Assembly (NCBI RefSeq): GCF_042680605.1
Contig: NZ_JBHUEE010000001.1
Span: 682,001-746,000 of the forward strand
DNA from: Allobogoriella deserti
GTDB taxonomy: Bacteria; Actinomycetota; Actinomycetes; Actinomycetales; Actinomycetaceae
Direction: 5' to 3'
DNA: 64,000 nt
The stretch's first letter is position 1; each line of letters begins with the position of its first letter. Positions 1 to 8,621 of the stretch are shown one piece after another. The notes beneath the pieces are model-generated. The model was not told where the DNA came from. It ran no database searches and saw only the letters and a list, made by a program, of their open reading frames with translations. A program made the position numbers and the translations under genes.

Positions 1-1
1 G

Positions 2-1072
2 TTCGCCGACGCCGTCGCCCTGGCCGAACCCGTGGCCGGCTACGTCCTGCCGGGGCTGGTGGACCTGCACAACCACGGGGGCGGCGGGGCGTCCTTCCCG
101 GACGCCGCCACGCCGGACGAGGTTCTCCGCGGTGTCATGGAGCACCGTCGGCAAGGCACCACCGCGGTGGTGGTCTCGCTCGTCACGGCCGCCCCGGACA
201 CGTTGCGCGAGCGCGTGGCCATGCTCGCCGAGCTGGCCGAACGCGGTGAGATCGCCGGGATCCATCTCGAAGGGCCGTTCCTGTCCGCCGCCCGCTGCGG
301 TGCCCAGGACTCCCGCCTGATGATCCCGCCGGACCCGGACCTGACGCGTGAGCTCCTGGAGCTCGGACGCGGGCACGTCGCCAGCATGACCCTCGCCGCC
401 GAGCTCGAGGGCGCCCACGAGGTCGCCGCCGCCCTGGTCACCGGTGGGGCCCTTCCCTCCTGGGGGCACACCGACGCCGATCCGGCCGCGGCCCGGGCCG
501 CCGTCGCCGCCGGGGTGGCGGCCCTCGCCGACGGCACGGGGCGCTCCGAACGGGCGGGCGTGACCCATCTGTTCAACGGGATGAAGCCGTGGCACCACCG
601 CGACCCCGGCTCGGTGGGCGAGTTCCTCGCGGCCGCCGCCCGCCGCGAGGTGGTCGTCGAGCTCATCGGGGACGGTACCCACCTGGCGCCGGAGGTCGTC
701 CGTGAGGTGTACGACCTCCTCGGTCGCCGCGGCGCCGTCCTGGTCACCGACGCGATGGCCGCGACCGGCATGGCCGACGGCGACTACCGGCTCGGCACCC
801 AGGACGTCACGGTCGCCGACGGCGTCGCCCGCCTCGCCGCGGGCGGGTCCATCGCCGGTGGCACGGCGCATCTGCTCGACGTTGTCCGCACCTGTGTCCA
901 CGGCGGCATCCCGCTCGTCGACGCCGTCTACATGGCGGCCACCAACCCGGCAGCCGTCCTCGGCAATCCCGTGGTCGGCGCCCTCGAGGTCGGCTACTGG
1001 GCCGATCTGCTCATCACCGACGCCGACCTGCACCCGGTCCGCGTCATCCGCCACGGCAAGGAGGTTCGATGA
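2..1072 (+). CDS. nagA: N-acetylglucosamine-6-phosphate deacetylase, 5' partial
   Basis: NagA removes the acetyl group from GlcNAc-6-phosphate in the cytoplasm, giving glucosamine-6-phosphate. The reading frame is already open at base 2, so the N-terminus lies outside the window. The amidohydrolase signatures are present in order: the metal site LVDLHNHGG, HLEGPFLS, GHTDADP, VTHLFNGM, the substrate segment GDGTHLAP, the catalytic-Asp motif LVTDAMAATG, GSIAGGTA and NPAAVLG. The 3' end overlaps the next gene by four bases (ATGA), and an AAGGAGG Shine-Dalgarno for that gene at 1058-1064 lies inside nagA. This makes it part of an amino-sugar operon. An in-frame GTG at 32 exists, but it falls within conserved sequence and is unlikely to be the true start. 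Confidence 0.93.
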   Translation, partial: FADAVALAEPVAGYVLPGLVDLHNHGGGGASFPDAATPDEVLRGVMEHRRQGTTAVVVSLVTAAPDTLRERVAMLAELAERGEIAGIHLEGPFLSAARCGAQDSRLMIPPDPDLTRELLELGRGHVASMTLAAELEGAHEVAAALVTGGALPSWGHTDADPAAARAAVAAGVAALADGTGRSERAGVTHLFNGMKPWHHRDPGSVGEFLAAAARREVVVELIGDGTHLAPEVVREVYDLLGRRGAVLVTDAMAATGMADGDYRLGTQDVTVADGVARLAAGGSIAGGTAHLLDVVRTCVHGGIPLVDAVYMAATNPAAVLGNPVVGALEVGYWADLLITDADLHPVRVIRHGKEVR

Positions 1073-2505
1073 CACAGCGCCGATTCCCCGACTCGTTCAT
1101 CTGGGGGTCCGCGACGGCCGCCTACCAGATCGAGGGGGCGGCCGATGAAGGCGGCCGCGGCCCCTCGATCTGGGACACCTTCTCCCACACCCCCGGCAGG
1201 ACCCGGAACGGAGAGACGGGCGACGTCGCTGCGGACCATTACCACCGGTGGCGCGAGGACCTGGCGCTCATGAAGGACCTGGGACTCCAGGCGTACCGGC
1301 TCTCGATCTCTTGGCCGCGCGTCCAACCCGGCGGCAGCGGCGACCTCAACCCCGAGGGTGTCGCGTTCTACCGCGACCTCCTCGACGCGCTCGCCGAGGC
1401 GGGCATCGACGCCGTCGTCACCCTCTACCACTGGGACCTGCCGCAGGAACTGCAGGACGCCGGCGGCTGGGTGAACCGGCAGACGGCGTACGCCTTCGCC
1501 GAGTACGCCCGCCACATGGCCCGGGAACTCGGTGACCGGGTCAAGGTCTGGACCACGCTCAACGAGCCGTGGTGCTCCGCGTACCTCGGTTACGCCAGCG
1601 GCGTCCACGCCCCGGGCCACACCGACCCCGCGGAGGCCCTCACCGCGGCGCATCACCTCAACCTCGCCCACGGTCTGGCCGCGACGGCGATCCGTGAGGA
1701 GCTCGGGGACCAGGCCCAGATCTCGATCACCCTCAACCTGCACGTGACGCGACCGGGTGACCCGGAACGTGCCGCGGACCTGGAAGCCGCCCATCGGGTG
1801 GACCTGATCGGCAACCACATCTTCCTCGGCCCGCTGCTGGACGGGACCTACCCGACCGAGCTGCGGGAGCTCACCCGGCACCTGACGGACTGGTCGTTCG
1901 TCCACGAGGGCGACCTGAACCTCATCCGGCAACGGCTCGACGTCCTGGGCGTGAACTACTACTCGACCAACTACGTGCGCCAGCTCCCCCCCGGCGAGCA
2001 GCCCAGCGGGGACTCGGGCGGGCACGGGGCAGGGGCCGCCAGCCCCTGGGTGGCTCTCGACGACGTCGAGTTCCTCCCGCCGGAAGGCAAGCAGACGGCC
2101 ATGGGATGGAACATCGAGCCGGACGGCCTCTACGAGCTGCTGACCGCCCTGGCCGGTGCCTACGACGGCCTGCCGCTCATGGTCACCGAGAACGGTGCCG
2201 CGTTCGAGGACATCGTCTCCGACGACGGCGCCGTTCACGATCCCGACCGGATCGACTACATCGCCCGGCACCTGGACGCCGTCGCCCGCGCCATCGAGGA
2301 CGGCGCGGACGTACGTGGGTACTTCGTGTGGTCACTCATGGACAACTTCGAGTGGGCGCGCGGCTACTCCAAGCGCTTCGGTATCGTTCGGATCGACTAC
2401 GACACGCTCGAGCGCATCCCCAAGGACTCCTCCCGCTGGTACGCCGAGGTCATCCGCGCCAACGCCGTCGATGCCGCGGCAGTCTCCGGGGCGACCGGGG
2501 CCTGA
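1069..2505 (+). CDS. Glycoside hydrolase family 1 beta-glucosidase
   Basis: A 478-residue retaining beta-glycosidase of family GH1, probably cytoplasmic because no signal peptide is seen. The N-terminal family signature FIWGSATAAYQIEGA is at residues 10-24. The acid/base Glu is E166 in TLNEPW, and the nucleophile is E374 in VTENGAAF. The C-terminal segment RGYFVWSLMDNFEWARGY closes the sugar site. The length is typical for the family. The ATG overlaps the nagA stop and is preceded by AAGGAGG four bases away, so the start is secure. Sitting between nagA and a sugar symporter, it probably cleaves an imported beta-linked disaccharide, perhaps a chitobiose or GlcNAc-containing sugar. Its exact substrate cannot be read from sequence, since GH1 covers beta-glucosidases, beta-galactosidases and beta-mannosidases. 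Confidence 0.92.
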   Translation: MTQRRFPDSFIWGSATAAYQIEGAADEGGRGPSIWDTFSHTPGRTRNGETGDVAADHYHRWREDLALMKDLGLQAYRLSISWPRVQPGGSGDLNPEGVAFYRDLLDALAEAGIDAVVTLYHWDLPQELQDAGGWVNRQTAYAFAEYARHMARELGDRVKVWTTLNEPWCSAYLGYASGVHAPGHTDPAEALTAAHHLNLAHGLAATAIREELGDQAQISITLNLHVTRPGDPERAADLEAAHRVDLIGNHIFLGPLLDGTYPTELRELTRHLTDWSFVHEGDLNLIRQRLDVLGVNYYSTNYVRQLPPGEQPSGDSGGHGAGAASPWVALDDVEFLPPEGKQTAMGWNIEPDGLYELLTALAGAYDGLPLMVTENGAAFEDIVSDDGAVHDPDRIDYIARHLDAVARAIEDGADVRGYFVWSLMDNFEWARGYSKRFGIVRIDYDTLERIPKDSSRWYAEVIRANAVDAAAVSGATGA

Positions 2506-2506
2506 C

Positions 2507-2806
2507 GTGCCCTCCTCGCGTCGCTCCCGTCGCCGTCCCTACGGCCAGGGACACGTCCCCCTGGACGAGGGGCGGCTGCGGGGGATGTCCCGGACCGAAC
2601 GTGGCCCGGGCGGTGAGGACTACACGGTCCGCGAGGTGCGGGGTTCGGACAAGTCCTACCGCTGCCCGGGGTGCGACCAGATCATCACGCCCGGGCTCGG
2701 ACACGTCGTCGCCTGGCCGAACGAGCACCTCCTCGGGGCCGGCGTGGACGAGCGACGCCATTGGCACACCTCCTGCTGGCGGGCCGGCCGCCGTCCGGCG
2801 CGGTAG
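2507..2806 (+). CDS. Small conserved actinobacterial Cys/His protein
   Basis: A 99-residue basic protein starting at GTG one base after the GH1 stop. Its first third is Arg-rich. The core holds a YRCPGCDQ knuckle followed by HVVAWP and RRHWHTSCW, so three Cys and several His could bind one metal. Proteins of this kind are common beside unrelated genes in actinobacteria and have often been labelled 'ATP/GTP-binding' without evidence; I see no P-loop. The frame is supported by strongly GC-biased third positions and by its fit between two operon genes. It ends 132 bases before the next gene, and that gap has a short GC hairpin and a TACTGT box at 2886-2891 that could start a second transcript. 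Function unknown. Confidence 0.75.
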   Translation: MPSSRRSRRRPYGQGHVPLDEGRLRGMSRTERGPGGEDYTVREVRGSDKSYRCPGCDQIITPGLGHVVAWPNEHLLGAGVDERRHWHTSCWRAGRRPAR

Positions 2807-2938
2807 ACGCCGCGGGGCGGACCGGCCCGCCAGGAGCCTGCGCACCGGGGAGGCCAACCCGGCCCGCGGACCGGTCCCGCGCCCGTACTGTGAGCACGAC
2901 GGCCGCGCAGCGTCCGGCCCCGTGACCCAGGAGGTGGC

Positions 2939-4303
2939 GTGACCCGCCCTGTCCGGACCACCGACGCCGACGTGCCACGGCGGGCGAACGGCACACCGCC
3001 TTGGCGGTACGCCGTCGGCATGTTCGGCACCTCGATCCCGATCAACCTCGCCAAGGGGTCGGTGATCCTGTACTACGTCGACATCCTGGGCATGGACGTG
3101 CGGGCGTACGGCATCGTCATGACGGTGTACGCCCTCATCGACGCCGTCGACAACCCCGTCCTCGGTTACCTCTCGGACCGCACCCGCAGCAGGTTCGGCC
3201 GGCGCCGCCCCTGGCTTGCCGTCGGCGCACCGCTGCTGGCGGCCAGCATGGTCGCGCTCTTCTCGGTCCCCTCTGGGCTCGAGGGCGTCGGCCTGGTGAT
3301 GTGGTTCGCCGTGTTCGCCATCCTCACCGAGGCGTTCGACTCCCTCCTCAACGCCAACTACGGCGCCTTGCTGCCCGAGCTGTTCCCGCAGGAGCGGCGC
3401 CGCGCCGTCGCCAACGGCCTGCGCCAGGGATTCCAGCTCGTCGCGCTCGTCGTCTCCCTCGCCGTCACCCCGGTGCTGACCACCTCGGTCTTCGGCACCG
3501 AGGAGACCACCGAGGGCTTCCGGACGACGGCGATCCTCTACGGCGTGCTCGCGTGCGCCGTCATCCTCCTCATGGCCACCGGGGTGCGGGAGAACCCGGA
3601 CCACGCGACCGAGCACCGTCCCGCCTTCTTCCGCGGCATCGCCGCCATCCTGCGCAACCCGATGTTCTGGACCGTGGGCCTCGTCGGTGCCTGCTACGGC
3701 GTGTCCATGGCCCTGGTGCTCTCCGGCGTCCAGCTCTATGTGCGCTACTCCCTGGGGCTGGACGTCGAGTACGCGTTCTACCTCCAGGGCGTCGTCATCG
3801 TCGTCGCGGCCGGCGGGCTGATCGCCTGGACCCGGCTGGTCCGGCACTACGGCGCGCTGCGGATCTGGCGCATCGCCTTCGCGGTCCTCGCCCTGAGCTT
3901 TGCGGGGCTGTTCTTCGCCACCGGCCTGGTCCCGGCGCTGATCGCCGGCGCCGCCGTCGGCATCGGCTGGTCCGGCATGCTCGCCACCAACGACCTCGTG
4001 GTCGCGCGCGTCCTCGACGCTGACGCCGCCGCCCACGGCGAACATCGCGAGGGGCTCTTCCTCTCCGCCTTCGGCTTCTTCGGGCGCCTCAACGGCGTCG
4101 TCACCGGACTGGCGCTCACCTCGCTCGGCCTCTGGTTCGGATACAACTCCGGCGACGACCCGGGCGCGGATCCCGGCCTCGCGTTCCGGATGTACCTGTG
4201 CGTGTATCCGTTCGTGCTCACCATGATCGGCGCCGTGGCCGCACGGTTCGTCACTGTCCCCGAGCCGACGGCGGACCGGCCCGAGCCGGAGCCGGCCCGG
4301 TGA
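2939..4303 (+). CDS. GPH-type sugar:cation symporter (MFS)
   Basis: A 454-residue integral membrane transporter with about twelve hydrophobic helices. The N-terminal half has the GPH-family segment DAVDNPVLGYLSDRTRSRFGRRRPW in the loop after the second helix, the hallmark of glycoside-pentoside-hexuronide symporters such as MelB. It probably brings a di- or oligosaccharide into the cell with H+ or Na+. GTG is the start, with AGGAGG at 2929-2934 four bases upstream. It overlaps the following deacetylase gene by four bases (GTGA), so the two are translationally coupled. With nagA, GH1 and ChbG around it, the likely cargo is an amino-sugar glycoside (inference). The C-terminus is a short Pro/Glu-rich cytoplasmic tail. 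Confidence 0.88.
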   Translation: MTRPVRTTDADVPRRANGTPPWRYAVGMFGTSIPINLAKGSVILYYVDILGMDVRAYGIVMTVYALIDAVDNPVLGYLSDRTRSRFGRRRPWLAVGAPLLAASMVALFSVPSGLEGVGLVMWFAVFAILTEAFDSLLNANYGALLPELFPQERRRAVANGLRQGFQLVALVVSLAVTPVLTTSVFGTEETTEGFRTTAILYGVLACAVILLMATGVRENPDHATEHRPAFFRGIAAILRNPMFWTVGLVGACYGVSMALVLSGVQLYVRYSLGLDVEYAFYLQGVVIVVAAGGLIAWTRLVRHYGALRIWRIAFAVLALSFAGLFFATGLVPALIAGAAVGIGWSGMLATNDLVVARVLDADAAAHGEHREGLFLSAFGFFGRLNGVVTGLALTSLGLWFGYNSGDDPGADPGLAFRMYLCVYPFVLTMIGAVAARFVTVPEPTADRPEPEPAR

Positions 4304-5145
4304 GACGTCTCGTCATCACCGCAGACGACCTCGGCCGAGATCCGGACACCGACGACGTCGTCCTCGACCTCGTCGCCGACGGTGCCGTCACGAGCGCCAC
4401 CCTCATCCCGGTGGCCCCGGGATCGGCGGCGACTGCGCGCCGCGCCCGTGCGCTCGGGCTACAACCCCGGTTGCACGCGACCCTGACCAGTGAGCGCGGC
4501 CTCCCGCCGTGGCGACCGCTGACCGCGCGCAGTCACAGTGAGCCGGGCGATGCCGGTCCGGTCCTCGACCCGCTGCCGGTCGACCCCCAGGCTGTCGACC
4601 CCGCGAATCCGGGGCCGATCCTCACCGAGCTCGACGCTCAGTTGACGTGGTTCGGCGATCAGGGCCTGACGCCGCAGGCCGCGGACGGCCACGGCGGTGT
4701 CCTTTACGGTCTCGGCGGTCTCCGCGGCGCTTCGCTGCTTCCGCAGGCGCTCGCCTGGTGCTCCGCGCGTGGGCTCGCCTTCCGCCTGCCTCGGGACCTC
4801 GCGCCGCTGGTCGGTCGCCTCACCGGAGCCCTGGCCGGTCTCGAGAACTCCCACGCCAAGGCGGTCGCCCTCGCCGACGAGCTCGGCGTCGGTCTGCCGC
4901 GGGCGACCGTCACCAACTCCGCCGACGTGGCACAACTCGGCAGCTACGAGGCGTTGCGCGAGGATCTTCTCGCCCGCCTGGACACCCTGGGAGAGGGAGT
5001 GAGCGAAGTGTTCCTGCACCCGTCGAGCGCCGATGCCGTGCCGGAGGCCCCGGTGCGAGCATGGGAGGCACGACTCCTGCGCGACCCACTCTGGCGCCGT
5101 GGGCTCGACCGGCTGGGCTTCGACCTCGTCCAGGGGTGGTGGTGA
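4300..5145 (+). CDS. ChbG/YdjC-like carbohydrate deacetylase
   Basis: A 281-residue protein of the ChbG/YdjC fold, whose studied members remove one acetyl group from chito-oligosaccharides using a divalent metal. The start is GTG at 4300 rather than anything further upstream, because the family's first strand RLVITADDLG (Asp9, Asp10) follows at once and the start overlaps the symporter stop. PRLHATLT corresponds to the GLHLNLT metal-His motif, and DGHGGV corresponds to DSHQHV, so the last His of the usual Asp-x-His-x-His set is Gly here. EVFLHPS near residue 235 matches the family's Glu/His-Pro segment. Its position next to nagA and GH1 supports an amino-sugar role. The altered motif leaves metal binding and activity uncertain. 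Confidence 0.78.
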   Translation: MRRLVITADDLGRDPDTDDVVLDLVADGAVTSATLIPVAPGSAATARRARALGLQPRLHATLTSERGLPPWRPLTARSHSEPGDAGPVLDPLPVDPQAVDPANPGPILTELDAQLTWFGDQGLTPQAADGHGGVLYGLGGLRGASLLPQALAWCSARGLAFRLPRDLAPLVGRLTGALAGLENSHAKAVALADELGVGLPRATVTNSADVAQLGSYEALREDLLARLDTLGEGVSEVFLHPSSADAVPEAPVRAWEARLLRDPLWRRGLDRLGFDLVQGWW

Positions 5146-6365
5146 TGCCGCGCCAGGTCCGCACGCTGCGGCTCGGTCTCGAGGACCAGTTCGCCGAGGA
5201 GATCCGGACTGTTCCGTTCGAGCTCGACGGTGAACGGAGCGTCGAGGTCACGCTCGAGCACGACGACGGCGCGGTGATCGATCTCGGCTGCTCGGGCCCG
5301 GCCGGATGGCGCGGCTGGTCCGGCGGTGCCCGCCGCCGCTTCGTCATCGCCGAGGATGCCGCCACCCCCGGGTACGTGCCCGGACCGCTCGAGCCGGGCC
5401 AGTGGCACGTGCAGCTCGGCCTGTACCGCGTACCGGTCGAGCCGATCGAGGTCCGGGTGACCGTGGAGGCACCGGCCGCCGGCGGCGTCGAGCCGGAGCC
5501 GCCCGGCGAGGTCCGCGACGGTCCGCGCGCCAGCGAGCGCGGCCTGCCCGCACCGCAGGGCCTGACCTGGTTCGCCGGCGACTTCCACGCCCACTCCACC
5601 CACTCCGACGGGGAGCAGTCCCTCGGTGAGCTCGCCGCACTTGCGCGGGGCAACGGACTCGACTTCCTCGCGGTCACCGAGCACAACACGGTCTCCCACC
5701 ACCGGCTGCTTCCCGAGGTCGCCGCCCGGCACGACATCGTCCTCCTGCCCGGCCAGGAGGTCACCACGCCACGTGGCCACGCCAACGCCTTCGGCGACAT
5801 CGGCTGGATCGACTTCCGTGAGCCGCCCGCGTCCTGGGTCGAGCGGGTCCGCGAGCGCGACGGCATCCTCAGCATCAATCACCCGCTCCAGGACGAATGG
5901 TCCTGGCAGCATCCGCTGACCCACCTGCCGGACGCGCTCGAGCTGTGGCACGTCTCCTGGTTCCTGCAGCCGACCTCGACCGCCCCGTGGGCGTTGCTCG
6001 CCCGCTGGGCGCGCGACGTCAGCCTGCTCGGCGGCAGCGACTACCACCATCCGCGGCACGGTTACCTCCCCGGGACCCCGGTGACATGGGTCGCCGCGGC
6101 GGACCGGAGCCCTGAGGCGATCCTCGACGGTGTCCGCGCCGGCCGCACGGCACTGACCCGGCTGCCCTCGCCCGATGCTCCCGCGCTGGTCCGGGTCGGC
6201 GAGGATCTCGTCGCGGTCGCGGCGGATGGCACCGTTCTGACCGATCTCGACGGGCGCTCGCGGCTGCTGCGCGGTGAGCGGACCGTCATCCCTGCCGGTC
6301 GCGCCGGTACCGGGCCCTACCGGCTGACCACACCCGCCGGCGAGCTTCTCGCCGTCTCGCCCTGA
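5145..6365 (+). CDS. CehA/McbA-type PHP-domain metallohydrolase
   Basis: A 406-residue protein with an N-terminal beta-rich region (about residues 1-125) and a PHP domain from about 140. PHP metal motifs are visible: GDFHAHSTHSDG (His148, His150), VTEHNT, LPGQEVTTPRGHANAFG, SINHPL and GGSDYHH. The arrangement is that of CehA/McbA-type metallohydrolases, which hydrolyse phosphoesters or other esters. The ATG overlaps the ChbG stop (TGATG), making this the last gene of the sugar operon. A role on a phosphorylated or acylated sugar is plausible but is inference. No signal peptide is seen. After the stop there are 68 bases to a strong hairpin at 6434-6450. Confidence 0.8.
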   Translation: MPRQVRTLRLGLEDQFAEEIRTVPFELDGERSVEVTLEHDDGAVIDLGCSGPAGWRGWSGGARRRFVIAEDAATPGYVPGPLEPGQWHVQLGLYRVPVEPIEVRVTVEAPAAGGVEPEPPGEVRDGPRASERGLPAPQGLTWFAGDFHAHSTHSDGEQSLGELAALARGNGLDFLAVTEHNTVSHHRLLPEVAARHDIVLLPGQEVTTPRGHANAFGDIGWIDFREPPASWVERVRERDGILSINHPLQDEWSWQHPLTHLPDALELWHVSWFLQPTSTAPWALLARWARDVSLLGGSDYHHPRHGYLPGTPVTWVAAADRSPEAILDGVRAGRTALTRLPSPDAPALVRVGEDLVAVAADGTVLTDLDGRSRLLRGERTVIPAGRAGTGPYRLTTPAGELLAVSP

Positions 6366-6433
6366 GCTCTCGCCCGGGAGGTTGCCGTCCTCGGCGACGA
6401 GCACGTGAGTGCCGCCGCGTGCGTGGCACTGTG

Positions 6434-6450
6434 CGGTCGGGCCCCGACCG
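6434..6450. terminator. GC hairpin after the sugar operon
   Basis: CGGTCGGG and CCCGACCG form a perfect 8-base inverted repeat around one base, with weaker pairing outside it. It lies 68 bases after the PHP gene and immediately before a CATCCT -10-like box for the next gene. It could end the operon or serve as an operator. There is no T-run. Confidence 0.4.
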
Positions 6451-6465
6451 TGCCATCCTCATGCC

Positions 6466-7284
6466 ATGAGCGCGCGCCTGTCGCTGACCCGACACGGCCC
6501 GGCGGAGGGCCTGCCGCTCGTCCTGCTGCACGCGTTCCCGCTCGATTCGCGGATGTGGGACGCCGTCGTCGCGGACCTGACCGGGCGGGACGACCCGGTT
6601 CCGGTCGTCACCGTCGACGCGCCCGGCTTCGGTCGGTCCCCTCGTGCGCGGGACCTTGCCCGCCGGCTCGGCTGCCCCGACGCGCCCTCGCTGCGGACCT
6701 ACGCCGCCGCGGTCGAGGACGTCTTGGCCGCGGAGGGCATCGACCGCGCGGTCGTCGCCGGGCTGTCCATGGGCGGCTACGTCGCCCTGGCCCTGGCGGA
6801 ACGACACCGTGACCTGCTCGCCGGCATCGGGCTGCTCGACACCAAGGCCACCGCCGACGGCGAGGATGCCCGCGCCACCCGGCTCCGGGTCGCCGACCAG
6901 GCCACCGGCCCGCTGGGTGCACGCGCGGTCGCTCCGATGATCGACACCGTCCTGAGCCCGGCGACGCCCGAGAACCAGCCCGATGTGGTCCGCACGGTGC
7001 GCGGCTGGCTGGAGGAGGCTCCACCGCACGGCATCGCCTGGGCCCAGCGTGCGATGGCCGGCCGACCTGACCGGGTGGCCGCCCTGTCCGGCCTCGACGT
7101 TCCAGGCCTGGTCCTGCGGGGCGCGGACGATGTCAGCAGCAGCCAGGAGGACGCCGAGACGATGGCGGGCGCGCTCCCGGACGCCGAAGTGGTCGTGGTC
7201 GACCGCGCCGGACATCTCAGCGCGGTCGAACAGCCGGAGGTCGTCGCCGAGGCGCTGCGCGCGCTGCACGCCCGCTGCGCCTAG
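6466..7284 (+). CDS. Alpha/beta-fold hydrolase
   Basis: A 272-residue cytoplasmic serine hydrolase of the alpha/beta fold. The oxyanion strand reads LVLLHAFPLDSRMW, followed by VDAPGFGRSP. The nucleophile elbow is GLSMGG with Ser101, the acid is in LRGADD, and the catalytic His is in RAGHLSAVEQPE near the C-terminus. The layout resembles esterases, lactonases and 3-oxoadipate enol-lactonase-like enzymes, but the substrate cannot be inferred. The ATG at 6466 was chosen because a CATCCT hexamer ends six bases before it, a pattern seen at many genes in this window, and no Shine-Dalgarno is present. It converges on the next gene with a 30-base gap. Confidence 0.82.
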   Translation: MSARLSLTRHGPAEGLPLVLLHAFPLDSRMWDAVVADLTGRDDPVPVVTVDAPGFGRSPRARDLARRLGCPDAPSLRTYAAAVEDVLAAEGIDRAVVAGLSMGGYVALALAERHRDLLAGIGLLDTKATADGEDARATRLRVADQATGPLGARAVAPMIDTVLSPATPENQPDVVRTVRGWLEEAPPHGIAWAQRAMAGRPDRVAALSGLDVPGLVLRGADDVSSSQEDAETMAGALPDAEVVVVDRAGHLSAVEQPEVVAEALRALHARCA

Positions 7285-7314
7285 GGCTCCCGGCACACGC
7301 CGCGACCGCCGCGG

Positions 7315-7746
7315 CTACGGTCGGCCGGTGAGCCGCTCGCGCCAGCGCGGCTGGATCCGGTCGAGCGCGGCGTCGAGCGCGATGGAGTCGCCATCCTTGC
7401 CCGAGGCCCCGATCACCAGCGGCGGGTCCGACGGCGCGATGCGGACACCTCGGATCCGATCCAGCACGGAGACGCCCGCCGTGAGCACGTAGAACTCGCC
7501 GTCGGTGGCGACCGCGACGGTGCGGTCCCGACGCAGGTACCAGCCCTCCAGGTCCGTGCGGGCGCTGCCGCGACCGCTGTAGTCCTGGACGCGCAACGTC
7601 TCCGGTGGCGGACCGACGTCGCGGGTGGTGGAGACGAAAGCCTCCAGCATGGCGCGAGCGCGCCGGGCTTCGCCACGGCGCTGCTGGTCGAGCAGTTCGG
7701 CTTTGGCCGCGGCGTCGGCGCGGCGGCGTTGGGCCCAGTCACTCAC
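7315..7746 (-). CDS. Conserved hypothetical protein, actinobacterial type
   Basis: A 143-residue soluble protein that I do not recognise as a named family. The N-terminal 40 residues (SDWAQRRRADAAAKAELL onward) form a charged Ala/Arg-rich helix. The rest has alternating hydrophobic strands (WYLRRDRTVAVATDGEFYVLT) that look like a small beta domain. The GTG start at 7746 is supported by TACAGT-N6-GTG, a -10 box that would make a leaderless message, while the open frame further upstream lacks such support. It is divergent from the GNAT gene, whose promoter lies about 150 bases away. Confidence 0.6.
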   Translation of the reverse strand: MSDWAQRRRADAAAKAELLDQQRRGEARRARAMLEAFVSTTRDVGPPPETLRVQDYSGRGSARTDLEGWYLRRDRTVAVATDGEFYVLTAGVSVLDRIRGVRIAPSDPPLVIGASGKDGDSIALDAALDRIQPRWRERLTGRP

Positions 7747-7904
7747 CGGAGCACTGTAGGCACACCCGACGGCCGCGCCGGTCTGCGCGCTGTGTCGAGC
7801 GCTGCAGGTCCTGCGGTGCGCGGGTGTTCCTCCTGCCGCGCGGAGCAGGAACTGCAGCGCTTGCCGAAAATCGGGCGGCGGTCTGCGGCAGGCATAATCA
7901 CCGG

Positions 7905-8378
7905 GTGCCGAACGCCCGAATCCGCCCCGCCACCGTGCTCGATGCCCACGCCGTCGCCGACGTCCACCTGACGTGCTGGCGCGAGACGTTCGGCGACCGC
8001 ATCCCCGCGGACGTCTACGCCGAGCGCGAGGCGAACGCCCTGGGGGAGTGGCAGGCCGAACTCGCCGAGCCGGCGCGGTCGGCGACGTGGGTGGCCGACC
8101 GGGAAGGCACCGTCGTCGGATTCGCCCACGCCGTCGCCACCGGCGCCAAAGAGGTTCGTCCCCTGGAACTGCGCCACCTGTTCGTGCCGGTGGCGGAGCA
8201 GGGGCGCAGGACTGGCACACACCTGCTCGAGCTGGCCATCGGGGACGCGCCGTGCCAGCTCTGGGTGGTCGAGGACAACGAGCAGGCGATCGGCTTCTAC
8301 CGCCGGCACTCCTTCGAGCTCGACGGCGCCGACCGGGAGGGCGTCGGCGGCCTGCCCGAGGTGCGGATGGTGCGGTAG
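7905..8378 (+). CDS. GNAT-family N-acetyltransferase
   Basis: A 157-residue acetyltransferase of the GCN5-related fold. The N-terminal strand and helix (ARIRPATVLDAHAVADVH) are followed by a central strand TVVGFAHAV, then ELRHLFVPVAEQGRRTGTHLLE, which is the acetyl-CoA pyrophosphate loop (consensus Q/R-x-x-G-x-G/A). The C-terminal segment ending NEQAIGFYRRHSFELDG is the typical 'N-x-x-A-x-x-F-Y-x-x-x-G-F' motif. The GTG at 7905 directly follows CATAAT-N6, so the transcript is probably leaderless. The longer upstream frame lacks the fold's features. The acceptor substrate is unknown. Confidence 0.85.
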   Translation: MPNARIRPATVLDAHAVADVHLTCWRETFGDRIPADVYAEREANALGEWQAELAEPARSATWVADREGTVVGFAHAVATGAKEVRPLELRHLFVPVAEQGRRTGTHLLELAIGDAPCQLWVVEDNEQAIGFYRRHSFELDGADREGVGGLPEVRMVR

Positions 8379-8438
8379 GCCCGGTCGTCGCCGAGACTGC
8401 TGCCGCACGCATCGGGCGAGGCGGTGGATATCGGGCCG

Positions 8439-8597
8439 ATGACTGCCACCGATTGGCTCGCGCAGCGTGGGGACGACTACGGCCTGTGCCAGATCTACGG
8501 CAACGAGTCGTGCCACGACGAGCTGCGGCCGGAGGCCGTCGAGCGTGGCTGCCCCCGGACCTACCCCGACGCGACCTTCGACCCGAGGCTGTCCTGA
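8439..8597 (+). CDS. Small 52-residue three-cysteine protein
   Basis: A short gene not obvious by length alone. ATG at 8439 opens 52 codons ending TGA at 8597, and nearly every third position is G or C, as in real genes here. The protein begins MTATDWLAQRGDDYG and contains Cys17, Cys25 and Cys38, with a CHDE segment. A GGATAT box lies seven bases upstream of the ATG. It follows the GNAT gene and ends 25 bases before the convergent coiled-coil gene. No family is recognised. A small redox or metal-binding protein is possible, but that is a guess. Confidence 0.5.
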   Translation: MTATDWLAQRGDDYGLCQIYGNESCHDELRPEAVERGCPRTYPDATFDPRLS

Positions 8598-8621
8598 TGG
8601 CCTCGGCGGCCGACCGGCCGG

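Noticed and set aside
994..2271. Long minus-strand open frame opposite GH1
   Set aside because: It is a shadow of the real gene in high-GC DNA; its protein resembles no family and GH1 motifs are clear on the plus strand.
7605..7904. N-terminal extension of the GNAT gene
   Set aside because: It is Arg-rich, lies opposite another gene, and the -10 box fits GTG 7905.
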